Source of the DNA: Sediminicola luteus
GTDB taxonomy: Bacteria > Bacteroidota > Bacteroidia > Flavobacteriales > Flavobacteriaceae
Length of the DNA stretch: 64,000 nucleotides
Direction: 5' to 3'
Assembly: GCF_002514735.1 (NCBI RefSeq)
Contig: NZ_KZ300477.1
Span: forward strand, 311,879-375,878
The translations under genes were made by a program, and so were the position numbers. Every line of letters starts with the position of its first letter. Within the stretch, counting starts at the first letter, position 1. The notes below the pieces were generated by a model. That model was given only the letters and a program-made list of their open reading frames with translations. It was not told where the DNA came from and did no database searches. Below are positions 36,200 through 46,500 of this stretch, one piece after another.

Positions 36200-36250
36200 A
36201 GGGGATTAGCTCAGCTGGCTAGAGTGTCCCGACATAGGTCGGGAAGGTCA
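36200..36250 (+). pseudogene. Broken tRNA-Ala copy
   Basis: The first 24 bases, from GGGGATTAGC at 36201 through CTAGAG at 36224, are identical to the start of the intact tRNA 110 bases downstream. Then the anticodon arm is replaced by the palindrome TCCCGACATAGGTCGGGA (36227-36244). The variable-loop words AGGTCAC remain (36245-36251), but the T arm and acceptor 3' strand are missing. It cannot fold into a working tRNA. Confidence 0.75.
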
Positions 36251-36309
36251 CTGAACTTCTACCCAAACGTTCTGAAACAATACGGTTTTGCAAACCGATA
36301 ACCATACAA

Positions 36310-36384
<75 letters not shown>

Positions 36385-36396
36385 CCAGTGAGGACG

Positions 36397-36432
36397 GGCC
36401 TTCGAGAAATCGAGGGCCTTTCTTGTTTTTTG
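36397..36432 (+). terminator. Terminator of tRNA-Ala
   Basis: GGCC-T-TCGA pairs with TCGA-G-GGCC around GAAA (36397-36418), followed by TTTCTTGTTTTTT. Confidence 0.8.
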
Positions 36433-37280
36433 GCTTCTGCTCACTTTTTGCTCACTTTTCAGTTTCGACCAAAAATTTAACATTTTTTAACACAATTTAT
36501 AGCAGTTTCCAAATTGTGTACTTTCATTTTATTGGAAACAGTGGTTTTCCCAAATACTAACTTAACTACACAATCCACTATATTCTATTTAATATTCTTT
36601 CCGAATCAAGCGCAATTGTTCTGTTTTAGGCAAAGGTCTCACAAACAATTACGACCACTCCTTTCATTTACATATTAATTTATATCTCACTCTACACTTT
36701 ACTACCTTTTACAAGTTCAACAATTAATGAAGGGTTCATTTAACCATGCATATTCCGAATTGGCACAAATAGTTATTCAACCCATTTCCCATGTTTATAT
36801 ACCTTTGACATCTACATTGAAGCTTTCTTGAGAAAAGAACATAGACAACAGAACACAAGGTTCTCATAAATTCTCAGATGAAATCATTGCCCTACAGCAT
36901 AAATTAGTTGATTCTTCTCCAAGTGGGGTTCCACAAAGTCAAGTCATACTGTAACAAGTTTTTGAGGCTCCATTATTTATTATACCAAACCCTCTTAATT
37001 GTTGGGGCTAGGTATTACTCAAATAAGAAGATTATATCCCAGTTTATTCAAAAACGCAGGCTCGATTAACCTTTCTCCGATACATACCTCCAATCAACTA
37101 TTACCTAAAAGCAAACTGCCGTGAGTAAAAATGTCTCTAATAGATGACGTTGGTAAGAAATAGCTTTTTATCCTAAAAACTGAATGATTGCTCACTTATT
37201 AAAATCAGAATACAAAAATTAAATGATGACATACTCCGAAAAGCTCGATACAAGATAAACAACCTTTAAAGTCCACTTTA
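36433..37280. other. AT-rich gene-free stretch between tRNA-Ala and the accessory block
   Basis: I see no protein gene on either strand. It starts with a tandem word (TGCTCACTTTT twice, about 36448-36470). Two interlocked perfect inverted repeats follow: ACACAATTT (36490-36498) with AAATTGTGT (36511-36519), and GTTTCCAA (36505-36512) with TTGGAAAC (36532-36539). A lone -7-like word TACCTTTG lies at 36800-36807. The repeats could be protein-binding sites of a lost or distant integrase. Confidence 0.45.
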
Positions 37281-38885
37281 ATGAAAAAAATCAAGTATCC
37301 GATGTTACTGGTCGGAATGGGGCTTATGCTAACCCTTGCCAGTTACATCCCCTGGGAAAAACAGAGAGAACTGGATTTACAGATCGAAAAGGCCGGTTTT
37401 ATCATGCCAGCAGCCCATCGGGTCTACGCCGACCCGGACGCTTTGGATGGCAAATACTATCTGTTCAAGGCCAAAATAGACAATAGGGGCTCCCGGACAT
37501 TGGAGGACGTCACCTTAAGATACAGGATTCCCGGTTACATCGATTGGACAGAACTTGAGGTCTCCGGTCAGTTGTTCCCAGGTCAATCCATGGTGGTACC
37601 CTGCTATCCGAAGTTTAACGATGATATTACGGAAAAGACCACCTCCTCTATTGAAAAAGTGGAATTGGAGGTCAGTTGGGATGGGGCGGATGAGGACGAC
37701 ATAGTGGAGGAGGATTTTAAATTCAAACTTACCAACCGTAACGAATATGCCTACACGGGAATAAAAAGAGAGGAAATCAGTGGTTGGGCCGATGTATACG
37801 ATAATAATGCCCTGATAGCCTGTTTTGTGACCCCGAACGACCCTGTGGTAAAATATTATACACAAAACCTTCAAGAGAAAATACTCAAAGGGGAAGCTGC
37901 CTCGGTAACGCGAAAACCTGAGGACGGTGTACGGTTCCTGACTGGGATCTATGAGGCCACACGAAAGGCCCATATGGTCTATAGTGGCACCAAGGGCATT
38001 CCCCAAAGGACGGATGATGTGGAAAGTATGGTCCAACAGGTACGCCTACCCAGGGAGGTCATTACCGGTAATACGGGCCTTTGTATAGAACTCAGCACCC
38101 TATATGCCAGCATACTCTCCGCCGCTGGATTGGATCCGGTCATCTATTTTATTCCCGGCCATGCCTACCCGGGATTCCGAATGAACGGCCAATATTTTGC
38201 CATTGAGGCCACAGGTATCAGTGGTGAAGGGCTTGGCGGAATCGCCTCTGCTGAAGAAGCATTTAAAAAAGGGCAGGAACAACTACAGGAATTCATACAA
38301 CGGTCCCAAATGGGAGATCCCAGATATACCCTGGTGGATATCCACTTGATCAACCAACAAGGGGTCACCTCCATGGACCTCAAGGACGATGCATCCCTTA
38401 GAAAAAAGGTAGACGAGATCGCGGCCCGCTGGGGCGCTGATGAGGCTGGCGGCAACTATGTCCAGGATATGGTACAGCGGACCGGTGGGAATATCCCGGC
38501 CCCGAAAAACGCCCTATCCATGACCATTCCCACGGGTTGGCAGATACTCCATAGGCCGGAACCACAACTGCCCATGGTCACCGCCCAAGTGGTCGCACCC
38601 GACCAAATGACCACGGTCACGATCTATGACCTTCGGACCACCGACCTCCAACAGGCCATGCGATACATCAACCAAGGGTTTTCGCAACTCAACATGTCCT
38701 TACAATACCAGGCCAACGGTAATGCCATATCAGGCCTGACCTATTCCGAGATCGGCACTTTCAAATGGATCGGTAAGGCATTACCCCGTGGGCAAGGTAT
38801 GCGTATCGTGTCCATAGGGGCGCCCGACTTCCTTTACCAACAGAACAGTAACCTGATCAACCAAGTTTACAATACTATAAGATAA
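37281..38885 (+). CDS. Exported transglutaminase-like cysteine protein
   Basis: 534 residues with an N-terminal membrane/signal segment (YPMLLVGMGLMLTLASYI). Residues ~35-170 look like an immunoglobulin-like domain (LFKAKIDNRGSRTLEDVTLR). The transglutaminase-like core contains Cys268 (GNTGLCIELSTLYASIL), His294 (FIPGHAYPGF) and Glu309 (FAIEAT) in the order Cys-His-acid. The C-terminal ~120 residues (ALSMTIPTGWQILHRPEPQL) form a further domain. It may act as a peptidase or cross-linker outside the cytoplasm. Its TAA overlaps the ATG of the next gene (TAATG), so the two are translationally coupled. First gene of the accessory block. Confidence 0.78.
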   Translation: MKKIKYPMLLVGMGLMLTLASYIPWEKQRELDLQIEKAGFIMPAAHRVYADPDALDGKYYLFKAKIDNRGSRTLEDVTLRYRIPGYIDWTELEVSGQLFPGQSMVVPCYPKFNDDITEKTTSSIEKVELEVSWDGADEDDIVEEDFKFKLTNRNEYAYTGIKREEISGWADVYDNNALIACFVTPNDPVVKYYTQNLQEKILKGEAASVTRKPEDGVRFLTGIYEATRKAHMVYSGTKGIPQRTDDVESMVQQVRLPREVITGNTGLCIELSTLYASILSAAGLDPVIYFIPGHAYPGFRMNGQYFAIEATGISGEGLGGIASAEEAFKKGQEQLQEFIQRSQMGDPRYTLVDIHLINQQGVTSMDLKDDASLRKKVDEIAARWGADEAGGNYVQDMVQRTGGNIPAPKNALSMTIPTGWQILHRPEPQLPMVTAQVVAPDQMTTVTIYDLRTTDLQQAMRYINQGFSQLNMSLQYQANGNAISGLTYSEIGTFKWIGKALPRGQGMRIVSIGAPDFLYQQNSNLINQVYNTIR

Positions 38886-39514
38886 TGGAAATGAGAACAA
38901 GATACATCTGGATCATTTGTTTGATCACCCAGTGGGCCTTGGCCCAAAAGAATTCCCAAACCATTGAAATGGCCATCGATGGCCTAGGCAATGCCGATTT
39001 GAACATGTCCATGAAGATGAACGCCCAACAATGGCAGGTTTGGAACAACAACTTCGGAAACAACCCAGCCGCTTTGAAACGGGAAGTGGAACGCGGGATG
39101 CCCGGGTATTTCCTAAGTGATTTCAATCTCGAAAAGGACGATATGGCCCGCTCTTTTAATTTTAAACTAAAGGCTTATGGGGTCTGCAAAATCGATAAAA
39201 GGGGGAAATGGTCACTGGATACCGATGAAAAGGACGCCCATTTGACAGAACTCTCACCTACCAAATATATGTTGGTAAGCAACCCTGAGGAATTCGGGGG
39301 ACAATTGCAACAGACCTTTGTCATAAACTTCCCGGATAAGGCCTCGGATATCAAAGTTGATACCGATTCCTTTGGCAACACCCTTTTCTCATTCACCATG
39401 GACCCACCCACATCGGGCTTCCACTATTTACGCTATGGGGGTATCGTGTTACTACTGATAGGAGGTGGATGGGCCTCAAAACAGCGGTTTTTCGGTACGG
39501 AACAAAAAAAATGA
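38885..39514 (+). CDS. Exported protein with C-terminal membrane anchor, unknown function
   Basis: 209 residues; an N-terminal signal (TRYIWIICLITQWALA) and a C-terminal helix (YLRYGGIVLLLIGGGW, about 178-195) followed by a short basic tail leave most of the protein outside the inner membrane. The middle part is rich in Asn, Met and charged residues (DGLGNADLNMSMKMNAQQWQ). No family recognised. Coupled by a one-base overlap to the transglutaminase-like gene, which makes a physical partnership likely: substrate, inhibitor or anchor (inference). Confidence 0.7.
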   Translation: MEMRTRYIWIICLITQWALAQKNSQTIEMAIDGLGNADLNMSMKMNAQQWQVWNNNFGNNPAALKREVERGMPGYFLSDFNLEKDDMARSFNFKLKAYGVCKIDKRGKWSLDTDEKDAHLTELSPTKYMLVSNPEEFGGQLQQTFVINFPDKASDIKVDTDSFGNTLFSFTMDPPTSGFHYLRYGGIVLLLIGGGWASKQRFFGTEQKK

Positions 39515-39565
39515 TGACATTTTTAAATCCATACGATATACTATAAAACGAACCAAATTCGGATT

Positions 39566-42124
39566 ATGAAAACCTATATTAGCCTTTTTTTGACACTTTT
39601 TTGTGCAGGGATTTTGATACTAAGCTGTAGTTCTGATGATGGCGCTAAAGATGCCCCCCCCGGATCAGGGCAGAGTGACGGCCCACCCAATCCCAACGAC
39701 CCCGACAACGACCCTGCCGGCAACATCCCTACCACCGAGGTTGCCATCCACCTTCCGCAAGGATCGGACCTTGAGCTTAACGGCAATCATTTGACATCAC
39801 ATTTCGAGTCCTATCCCGTGTCCACCGAAGGTAATTCGGAAGCCATCCTCAATGATGGGACTACCACCCTGACCATTTTGCAGGCCCCCGATGGAAAGGC
39901 GATCCTAGCAGGTTTTATCGACAGGGAAAACCCAGAAATATCGGTCAGGTCCACGGTAGTGGTCAACCTATATTACAGTTTGGGGACCGTCTTCCTGCCT
40001 TTGGAGGTCAAAGAGCGGTTCTTAAGGGAAGTGGACGGCCTCCCCTATTTTGAAGCCCTGTTGGCCGATGCCGAGGCCAAATTCAAGGAAGACGCCAACT
40101 ATCTATTCTCCCAAGGGTTCGCAGATCGGATCGCCGAAACACTACAAGAATGGGAAGGACAAAAGAACCATGTCGATATCTTCGCCAAGATCAAAACGGA
40201 CGGATCGGATATCAGAAGTGGGATCCAACTTCGCGAGGACAGTTCCTTCTCATTTTCCCTTATCAATAACTATCGCCGTCGCGCCCATGCCTTTCTCTAC
40301 AAGGACAGTATCGCCTATGACGATGGTACGGGCACCAAATTGATCCCCCAATATGGCGGGCAGGATCACACTGCCACAAAGGATACCAAGGTCGATTCGC
40401 CCATAGCTATAAGGGAGGTAATGGGTGTGATAGCGGATTATGGTGGAGGTGCCGGCCTGGATTTCGCCCGAACGGAAGCCGGCCCGTTTGATCTGCCCCT
40501 TGACGATCAAGAGGATCAAGTGTCATATAAGTGTAGGGTTATCGGCCCCTCCGTAGGTTCCGCCCCCAGAGATCGTATGACCTTGTCCGAATCGCGAAAA
40601 CTGGACCGCTTGATCTACGAGACCTGGGGCTACGAACTCGTACTTCCCCTGCTCTTGGACGTATTGGGCCAGACCAAGGCCACCAAACCGGGGGACTCTA
40701 AGGAAGACCCCAAGTTCATAGAAGAGCATTTTGAAGGATTCGTAGATCAATTAAGCATTATCGGTTCTTCCATTTCCGCCATAGACCAGCCATTGAAAAA
40801 TGGGGACTACTATGGTGCCATGGAGGCCTTTTACCATTCCTATTACAATAACGCCCTCGGGGGAAAGGCCGGGGACCTGATCACCTCCTTATTGGATGCC
40901 GTTACCGCGGCAGGGGTCAAGGTATCCCCGGACTATTTCATACAGAACAGTACCAAGGCCACGGAGATGGCCAGTGCCATGGGTAAATGGCTGGAACGTA
41001 CCGATATCTTCTTAAAGCTCGTGGATTATACCAGGGTCCTCTACGCCATGGGCAATTCGGAATACCTCGAGCAATGGGAGGTAACGGTAAACAAAGGTAA
41101 GGTAACCCTATTGCCGGAAAGCGCATTGGCCGTCCAAGGACAGGAAAAGGACTTCAAGGCCTATGTAGAGGATGGGGCCTTGGCCCCCGGACAGAGCTAC
41201 GAATACCACTGGTCCACAACGGGAACCTATGGTGTGATCCGGGACGACCTCGGAAAGGAAGGGACCTCCTTTACCAGTTCAAGGGACCAAATAAGCTATT
41301 TCAGTTCCAATACCATGGAACTGCCCGAAGGGGCCCAAGATCAGATCCAAGTGGAGGTCTATCTCAAACAAGGGCAATCCCTGACCAAAATCAATGAGGA
41401 AACCGCCAAGGTAAGTGTGGTCCCCTTGGGGTTCCGGATAAGTCCGGACGGGGCCACGGTTGAAGGCGGTGGAAGGATCAACCTAAAGGTCCTTTGGACG
41501 GATGGGAAGGATCCCGTCAACAGCATGACCCAGGACTATAGGTTCGTTTGGGATTGTACTGCCCAATTCGGCCTGTTCAACGGAAGTCAAAGCGGTATGA
41601 CCAAAACTAACGAAGGTACGGTGTACTACCATGCCCTGGAGCAGGAAAGGGAAGGCAGGGAGACCGTTTCCGTTTCCGTTTATTCCAAAAACAAGGAAGA
41701 AAGCCGATACACCTATATCGATAAGGTCGAAGCCCAAATCGATATCAAGAACGACCCCGATTGCGATATCAAGACCTTGGCCTTGGAACCCCGTTTTTGG
41801 AATACCCCGAACGACCTGGCCTGTGGACAGGGCACCTCCGGGGAGATCGTCGTGCGTATCCCCAAGGATGAAAACGCGACCGGTTATAGGGTACAATGGA
41901 ACGAAGTACAAAGTAGGATGCATAACCACTTTTACAACTTGGGCGGTTTCAGTTGGACCAACGAAGACCTTAACGGAGCCAAGGTCATCGACGAAGGTGG
42001 TGTTTTCGTGGTACATTCCGGCTTGGGAAATGGGGCCTCTTGCAGTGACAACTATAGCGACAATGCCAGGGCCTTTATCAACGATGTAAAAGGTTTTGCT
42101 ACCGTGACCATTTGCTACGATTGA
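39566..42124 (+). CDS. Large surface lipoprotein with PKD/Ig-like domains
   Basis: 852 residues; lipobox ILSCSSDD (Cys21) and a Pro/Asp/Asn-rich linker. The N-terminal ~480 residues hold an uncharacterised region. Beta domains follow from about residue 515 (ESALAVQGQEKDFKAYVEDG, SYEYHWSTTGTYGVI) and two PKD-like modules (PDGATVEGGGRINLKVLWTD). The C-terminal ~110 residues contain four to five cysteines (NDLACGQGTSGEIV, GNGASCSDNY, VTICYD) that could form disulfides. It is 51 bases after the preceding gene, same strand. It is probably the outer-surface component of the block; ligand unknown. Confidence 0.72.
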   Translation: MKTYISLFLTLFCAGILILSCSSDDGAKDAPPGSGQSDGPPNPNDPDNDPAGNIPTTEVAIHLPQGSDLELNGNHLTSHFESYPVSTEGNSEAILNDGTTTLTILQAPDGKAILAGFIDRENPEISVRSTVVVNLYYSLGTVFLPLEVKERFLREVDGLPYFEALLADAEAKFKEDANYLFSQGFADRIAETLQEWEGQKNHVDIFAKIKTDGSDIRSGIQLREDSSFSFSLINNYRRRAHAFLYKDSIAYDDGTGTKLIPQYGGQDHTATKDTKVDSPIAIREVMGVIADYGGGAGLDFARTEAGPFDLPLDDQEDQVSYKCRVIGPSVGSAPRDRMTLSESRKLDRLIYETWGYELVLPLLLDVLGQTKATKPGDSKEDPKFIEEHFEGFVDQLSIIGSSISAIDQPLKNGDYYGAMEAFYHSYYNNALGGKAGDLITSLLDAVTAAGVKVSPDYFIQNSTKATEMASAMGKWLERTDIFLKLVDYTRVLYAMGNSEYLEQWEVTVNKGKVTLLPESALAVQGQEKDFKAYVEDGALAPGQSYEYHWSTTGTYGVIRDDLGKEGTSFTSSRDQISYFSSNTMELPEGAQDQIQVEVYLKQGQSLTKINEETAKVSVVPLGFRISPDGATVEGGGRINLKVLWTDGKDPVNSMTQDYRFVWDCTAQFGLFNGSQSGMTKTNEGTVYYHALEQEREGRETVSVSVYSKNKEESRYTYIDKVEAQIDIKNDPDCDIKTLALEPRFWNTPNDLACGQGTSGEIVVRIPKDENATGYRVQWNEVQSRMHNHFYNLGGFSWTNEDLNGAKVIDEGGVFVVHSGLGNGASCSDNYSDNARAFINDVKGFATVTICYD

Positions 42125-42211
42125 GGTAATGAACCATAAATAGATGATTTAGACCCCAATAATTTCATAGAAAAACGAAATTATTTAAATTTCCCATACT
42201 TTCAACACGGT

Positions 42212-42787
42212 ATGGGCGATACGCTACCAGAAAATAACCATAATATCCTAATCGGGTTCCGCCAGAATGACCAGGACATCCTGGAGGGGATCTATAGAAC
42301 GGTTTATCCCAAAGTGGAAGTATATGTACTAAATAACAAAGGGACCACCCAACAGGCCAAGGATATTTTCCAAGAGGCATTTATTAGTTGTTGGAGGAAC
42401 ATCAAGGAAGAAAAGTTCGTTACAGGTAATGTTGCGGGCTATCTATTTACCATTGCCAGGAATAAATGGGTGGACACCCTTCGTTCGCCCAAATTCAAGA
42501 AGACCGTAAAATTGGACATGTCCCTTTTTTCGGTATCCAACGATCCCACGGAAGGGGAACCGCCACAGATCGGGCCCCAAAGGGACAAAAGATCGGCCCT
42601 ACAAGCGGCAATGGGGCGTTTGGGCCCCCAATGTCGCCAACTGTTGACATTGTTCTATTTCGAACGCAGGTCCATAGCGGATATCGCGCGAACAACCGGT
42701 CTAACACCCGGGTCGACCCGAAACCAAAAATATCGGTGCATGCAAAAACTTAAATCACTGAGCCATAAAATCCTTAACCATGGATGA
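42212..42787 (+). CDS. ECF-type RNA polymerase sigma factor
   Basis: 191 residues. Region 2 covers about residues 25-85 (AKDIFQEAFISCWRNIKEEK, GYLFTIARNKWVDTLR) and region 4 about 130-185 (LGPQCRQLLTLFYFERRSIA, DIARTTGLTPGSTRNQKYRC). The last eight bases overlap the next gene, an anti-sigma-like protein, as usual for an ECF sigma and its inhibitor. The region between them carries a Pro/Gly/Glu-rich linker, EGEPPQIGPQRDKRSA. It probably transcribes its own operon and perhaps the envelope genes upstream. Confidence 0.88.
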   Translation: MGDTLPENNHNILIGFRQNDQDILEGIYRTVYPKVEVYVLNNKGTTQQAKDIFQEAFISCWRNIKEEKFVTGNVAGYLFTIARNKWVDTLRSPKFKKTVKLDMSLFSVSNDPTEGEPPQIGPQRDKRSALQAAMGRLGPQCRQLLTLFYFERRSIADIARTTGLTPGSTRNQKYRCMQKLKSLSHKILNHG

Positions 42788-43511
42788 TCGACGGAACGAT
42801 GTAAGCCCAGCACGACAGGAGACCTTCGAACGCTATCTGATGGATCTTATGCCATCTGACGAGCGCCTGACTTTCGAGGAAAGTTTGAAACATGATCCCG
42901 TAATGGCCCAAAACTTTGCGGATTTCAAGGTTTTGTTCAGGGGGGTTGAAGAATTCGGCCTTAGGCGGGCCATGATAGGGTTCCACAAGGTGGCCACGAC
43001 CAAAACCAAAGCAAGGACCAAATACCGAATCGGAGCGAAACACTATGCCATAGCGGCGGGAACCGTCCTCTTATTGGTTACCGGGATTTGGATCTTGACA
43101 CGGCAAAGCCAAACGGAAAGGCTCTTTCATAGTTATTATACCCCTGACCCTGGATTGCCTACCGTAATGGGTAATACAGCTGACTATACTTTTTACGAGG
43201 CAATGGTCGATTACAAACTGGGGGAGTACGATACCGCTATCCAAAAGTGGCAGCGTTTACGATCAACGGGTATTGAAAATGACTCATTGACATATTTTAT
43301 CGGTTCCGCCTATTTGGCGAATGGGAATATTGAAAAAGCCTTACCCTTGTTACAAAGGGTCATGGACGACCCCAAAAGTGTATTTAACAAGGATGCTATA
43401 TACTACCTTGGCTTGATCCATCTGTACAATGACGATAGGGAACAGGCCAAAGTTTTGCTGGACCAAAGTGAGCGGCCCATGGCCACTGAATTACGTAAAG
43501 CCCTGGAATAA
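42780..43511 (+). CDS. Membrane anti-sigma-like protein with TPR repeats
   Basis: 243 residues. N-terminal ~70: RQETFERYLMDLMPSDERLT, then FEESLKHDPVMAQNFADFK, a layout like the cytoplasmic part of zinc-free anti-sigma factors. One transmembrane helix at about 88-107 (HYAIAAGTVLLLVTGIWIL), then four TPR-type helix pairs outside (YEAMVDYKLGEYDTAIQKWQ, YFIGSAYLANGNIEKALPLL, YYLGLIHLYNDDREQAKVLL). It may hold the sigma factor at the membrane and sense a partner through the TPR part. Overlaps the sigma gene by eight bases and precedes the CHAT gene by 15. Confidence 0.78.
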   Translation: MDDRRNDVSPARQETFERYLMDLMPSDERLTFEESLKHDPVMAQNFADFKVLFRGVEEFGLRRAMIGFHKVATTKTKARTKYRIGAKHYAIAAGTVLLLVTGIWILTRQSQTERLFHSYYTPDPGLPTVMGNTADYTFYEAMVDYKLGEYDTAIQKWQRLRSTGIENDSLTYFIGSAYLANGNIEKALPLLQRVMDDPKSVFNKDAIYYLGLIHLYNDDREQAKVLLDQSERPMATELRKALE

Positions 43512-43526
43512 ACTAAACCCCCGATC

Positions 43527-46500
43527 ATGCCTATTTCGACCTATCCACACTTCCCAAGGCCAATAGGGGCAAGGAAACCGAAATGGCGATTCCTGTATCC
43601 CTTCTTGGCAACCCTTCTTGCCATCCACGGTACTTACGCACAACATAGGGGTAATGATAGAATCGATTCCTTATTACGGGCCAAGCGATATCACCAGGCC
43701 ATTGATGAGATCGACCTACAATGGGAAAGGGATCTACAACTAGGACGTATGGATTCCTTGGAGCGATATGTCGATTATTTGGCGATGGCACACCTCCGTT
43801 CCTCCGGACCGGCCACCGCCAAAAGGGAAATCGACACCTTCATCGGGCAGATTCCGGATTTGGGCCTTCAGGACCGCAAGGCCTTGAAGTTATACGATAG
43901 AGCCATTGCGTTTTACGATAGGCAAGGTTTTTTGGAACGTTCCAGGCTATTAACGTTACGCACACTGGAACTAATCAAGAACATTCAGGGTGCCACCCAA
44001 GAAGAAATTGGGAAGACCACCTATAATCTAGGGGTATGCCATTTATCCCTGGGGCAGGTATCCAAGGCCGACAGCATTTTTGTAAGGGCATTGGAGCACT
44101 ATAAAAAGGACGGGGCCACCCAAGCACGGAACCTTTCGGACCTATATAACGCCCTTGGCGCCACCGCTTGGATGTCCACGGAATTGGATAAGGCCAAAAA
44201 CCATTATGGGCAAGCCTTGGAGATATTGATCAACAAAGACTCGACAGGGAACGAAAACCTTTTACAAAGTGCCAGTATCCGGGCCAATATCGCCTTATTG
44301 GAGCAATCCATGGGAGGATTGGAGTCCGCACTACGACTCCAACGACAGGTTATCAATGATTATGACAAAATCATTCGAACGACGGAAGACACTGAACTGA
44401 GGGCCAATGCCAAACGTAACCGACTTTTCGCCATATACAACCTTTCGATCTATCACAATGATCTGGGACAAGTAGACAAGGCCCGGGACATCATCCGGTT
44501 CGCCCATGGTCTGGCAGAGGGACTCTTGTCCCCCCATGACCCCGAGTTACCACGATATGCGATAGCTCTGGCTCAAAGTGAACTTGCCCTAAGGAATTGG
44601 TCCCAGGCCAAAGAATTCGCATTAAGGGGGCTTTCCGGTTTGGACAGCATAGGACTGACCGACCCCCTTTGGCAGGGCAACGCCCATTATGTGCTGGCCA
44701 AGATCGCCAGTGAAAACCATGATATCCCAGGGGCAAAGGACCATTTCGATAGGGCAGAGAAACTTTATATAAGATCCGATGGGGAAGGAATGGGGAAGGA
44801 ACACCTGGGGTTACTGAGGGACAAGGCCCTGTTTTTGGCCCGACATGGGTACCAAACAGAAGCGGTGGGGGTAGCCGAAAAACCGTATTCCTATATAAAA
44901 TCCCACAATATGGGTAACGGTCAGGAACTCCTCAAATCAGTAGGGAACCTTGCAGAGGTCCAGACCAAGTTGGGCAATCATCAAATGGCCATCCATTGGG
45001 CGGATACGGGTATTTCACTATCGACCCCTTCGCCGACCAGCGCAACGGGTTTGGACCGTATCCAAAAAGACCTATACCGCTCCCAGTTCATCCTTATCAA
45101 GGTGAGGAGTTCGTACTATATGGAAAAAAGTCCGAACGTAGCATTTCTGACCGAACAGCTTGAAGTATTGAAAGAAGTGGTCGGAATATTGGAAAAGCGT
45201 AAAGAGATAACCACCAACAATGGGGATTTGGATCAACTTTATGAACGTTTCAAGGAACTCGGCCAACTTCGATTGCGTCTGATGATCGATCTATATGAAA
45301 GGACCAAGGATCCAGGTATGATAACCAAGATCTTAGCGGTGCATGAATCTACGGTTTACAATCGGATCCGCTTAAAATTCAATTTGGCCGGAAATAGATT
45401 CAAGAATGTACCAATCGGGGTCGTAAAACGGGAACAAGCGTTAATAAAGCGGGTCAACAACATTTTACGTGTTCCTAATGGTAACATGGAGGATTACTTT
45501 ACCTTGATGGAGACCTGGAAGCGATTCAAGGACTCCCTGAAAAATACCCTCCCCTCTTATTACAACCTACGCTATGCCAATTTAACCAACACACTGAAGG
45601 ATGTCCCGTCCAGAATCCCACAACGGACCACCCTTATCAGGTATCTACGGGTCGAAGGAAACTACTTCGTCTATGTGGCCAGTAAAAAAGGGGAGGTACT
45701 GATCGATCTTGGCAAAGTGGAGATCGCCCCCTATCTGAGTGATATCCAACGTCTAGGGAAAATCGAGCGATCATCAAGGGCGGCCCAAATCCTATATGAC
45801 AGGCTTTGGAAACCTTTCGAGACCCATGTTTCGACGGAAAGGGTCATTATTTATCCAGATGGCGAGTTGTTCAATCTCAGTTTTGAACTATTATGCCCTG
45901 AAAAAGTGACCACTTTTGGCGGGTATGCCCATAGGTCACTGTTGGCCAAACACGATTTTTCCTATCACTACAGCCTAATGTTATTGGATCCCGATCAAAG
46001 CCCCACCTTATTCCCTTCCGGATTGGTGGCCTATGCCCCTGAATTCAACAATAGGATGAAGACGGAGTACAAAATGGCCCTAAAAGATACCTTGGATTTC
46101 GATGAGGCCTATTTAACCCTCTTGCCCCAGCCTTTCAGTTATCGATTGGCCCAAAAGCTGGGCAAGGAATTCGACGGCACCATGTACCTCAACGAGAGGG
46201 CCTCGAAAAAATTGTTCTCCCAGCGGGCCAAGGAACACAAGATCATACATATCGGTACCCATGCCGAGTCCAATAACTTAAGGCCGGAACTATCACGTTT
46301 GGTATTCGCAAAGAATATAACCGATTCACTGGACCTTGAGGATAACAATCTGTACACCTACGAAATCTACAACCAAAACCTTAGTTCGAACCTCGCAATA
46401 CTCACGGCCTGTGAAACCGGAAAACCAGGCTACCGTCCCGGGGAAGGAATGATCTCTTTGGCCCATGCTTTCCATTATGCCGGAAGTGAGAGTATACTTA

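Noticed and set aside
36226-36260. Possible second functional tRNA in the broken copy
   Set aside because: The anticodon arm is a symmetric palindrome with an eight-base loop, and the T arm and 3' acceptor strand are missing.
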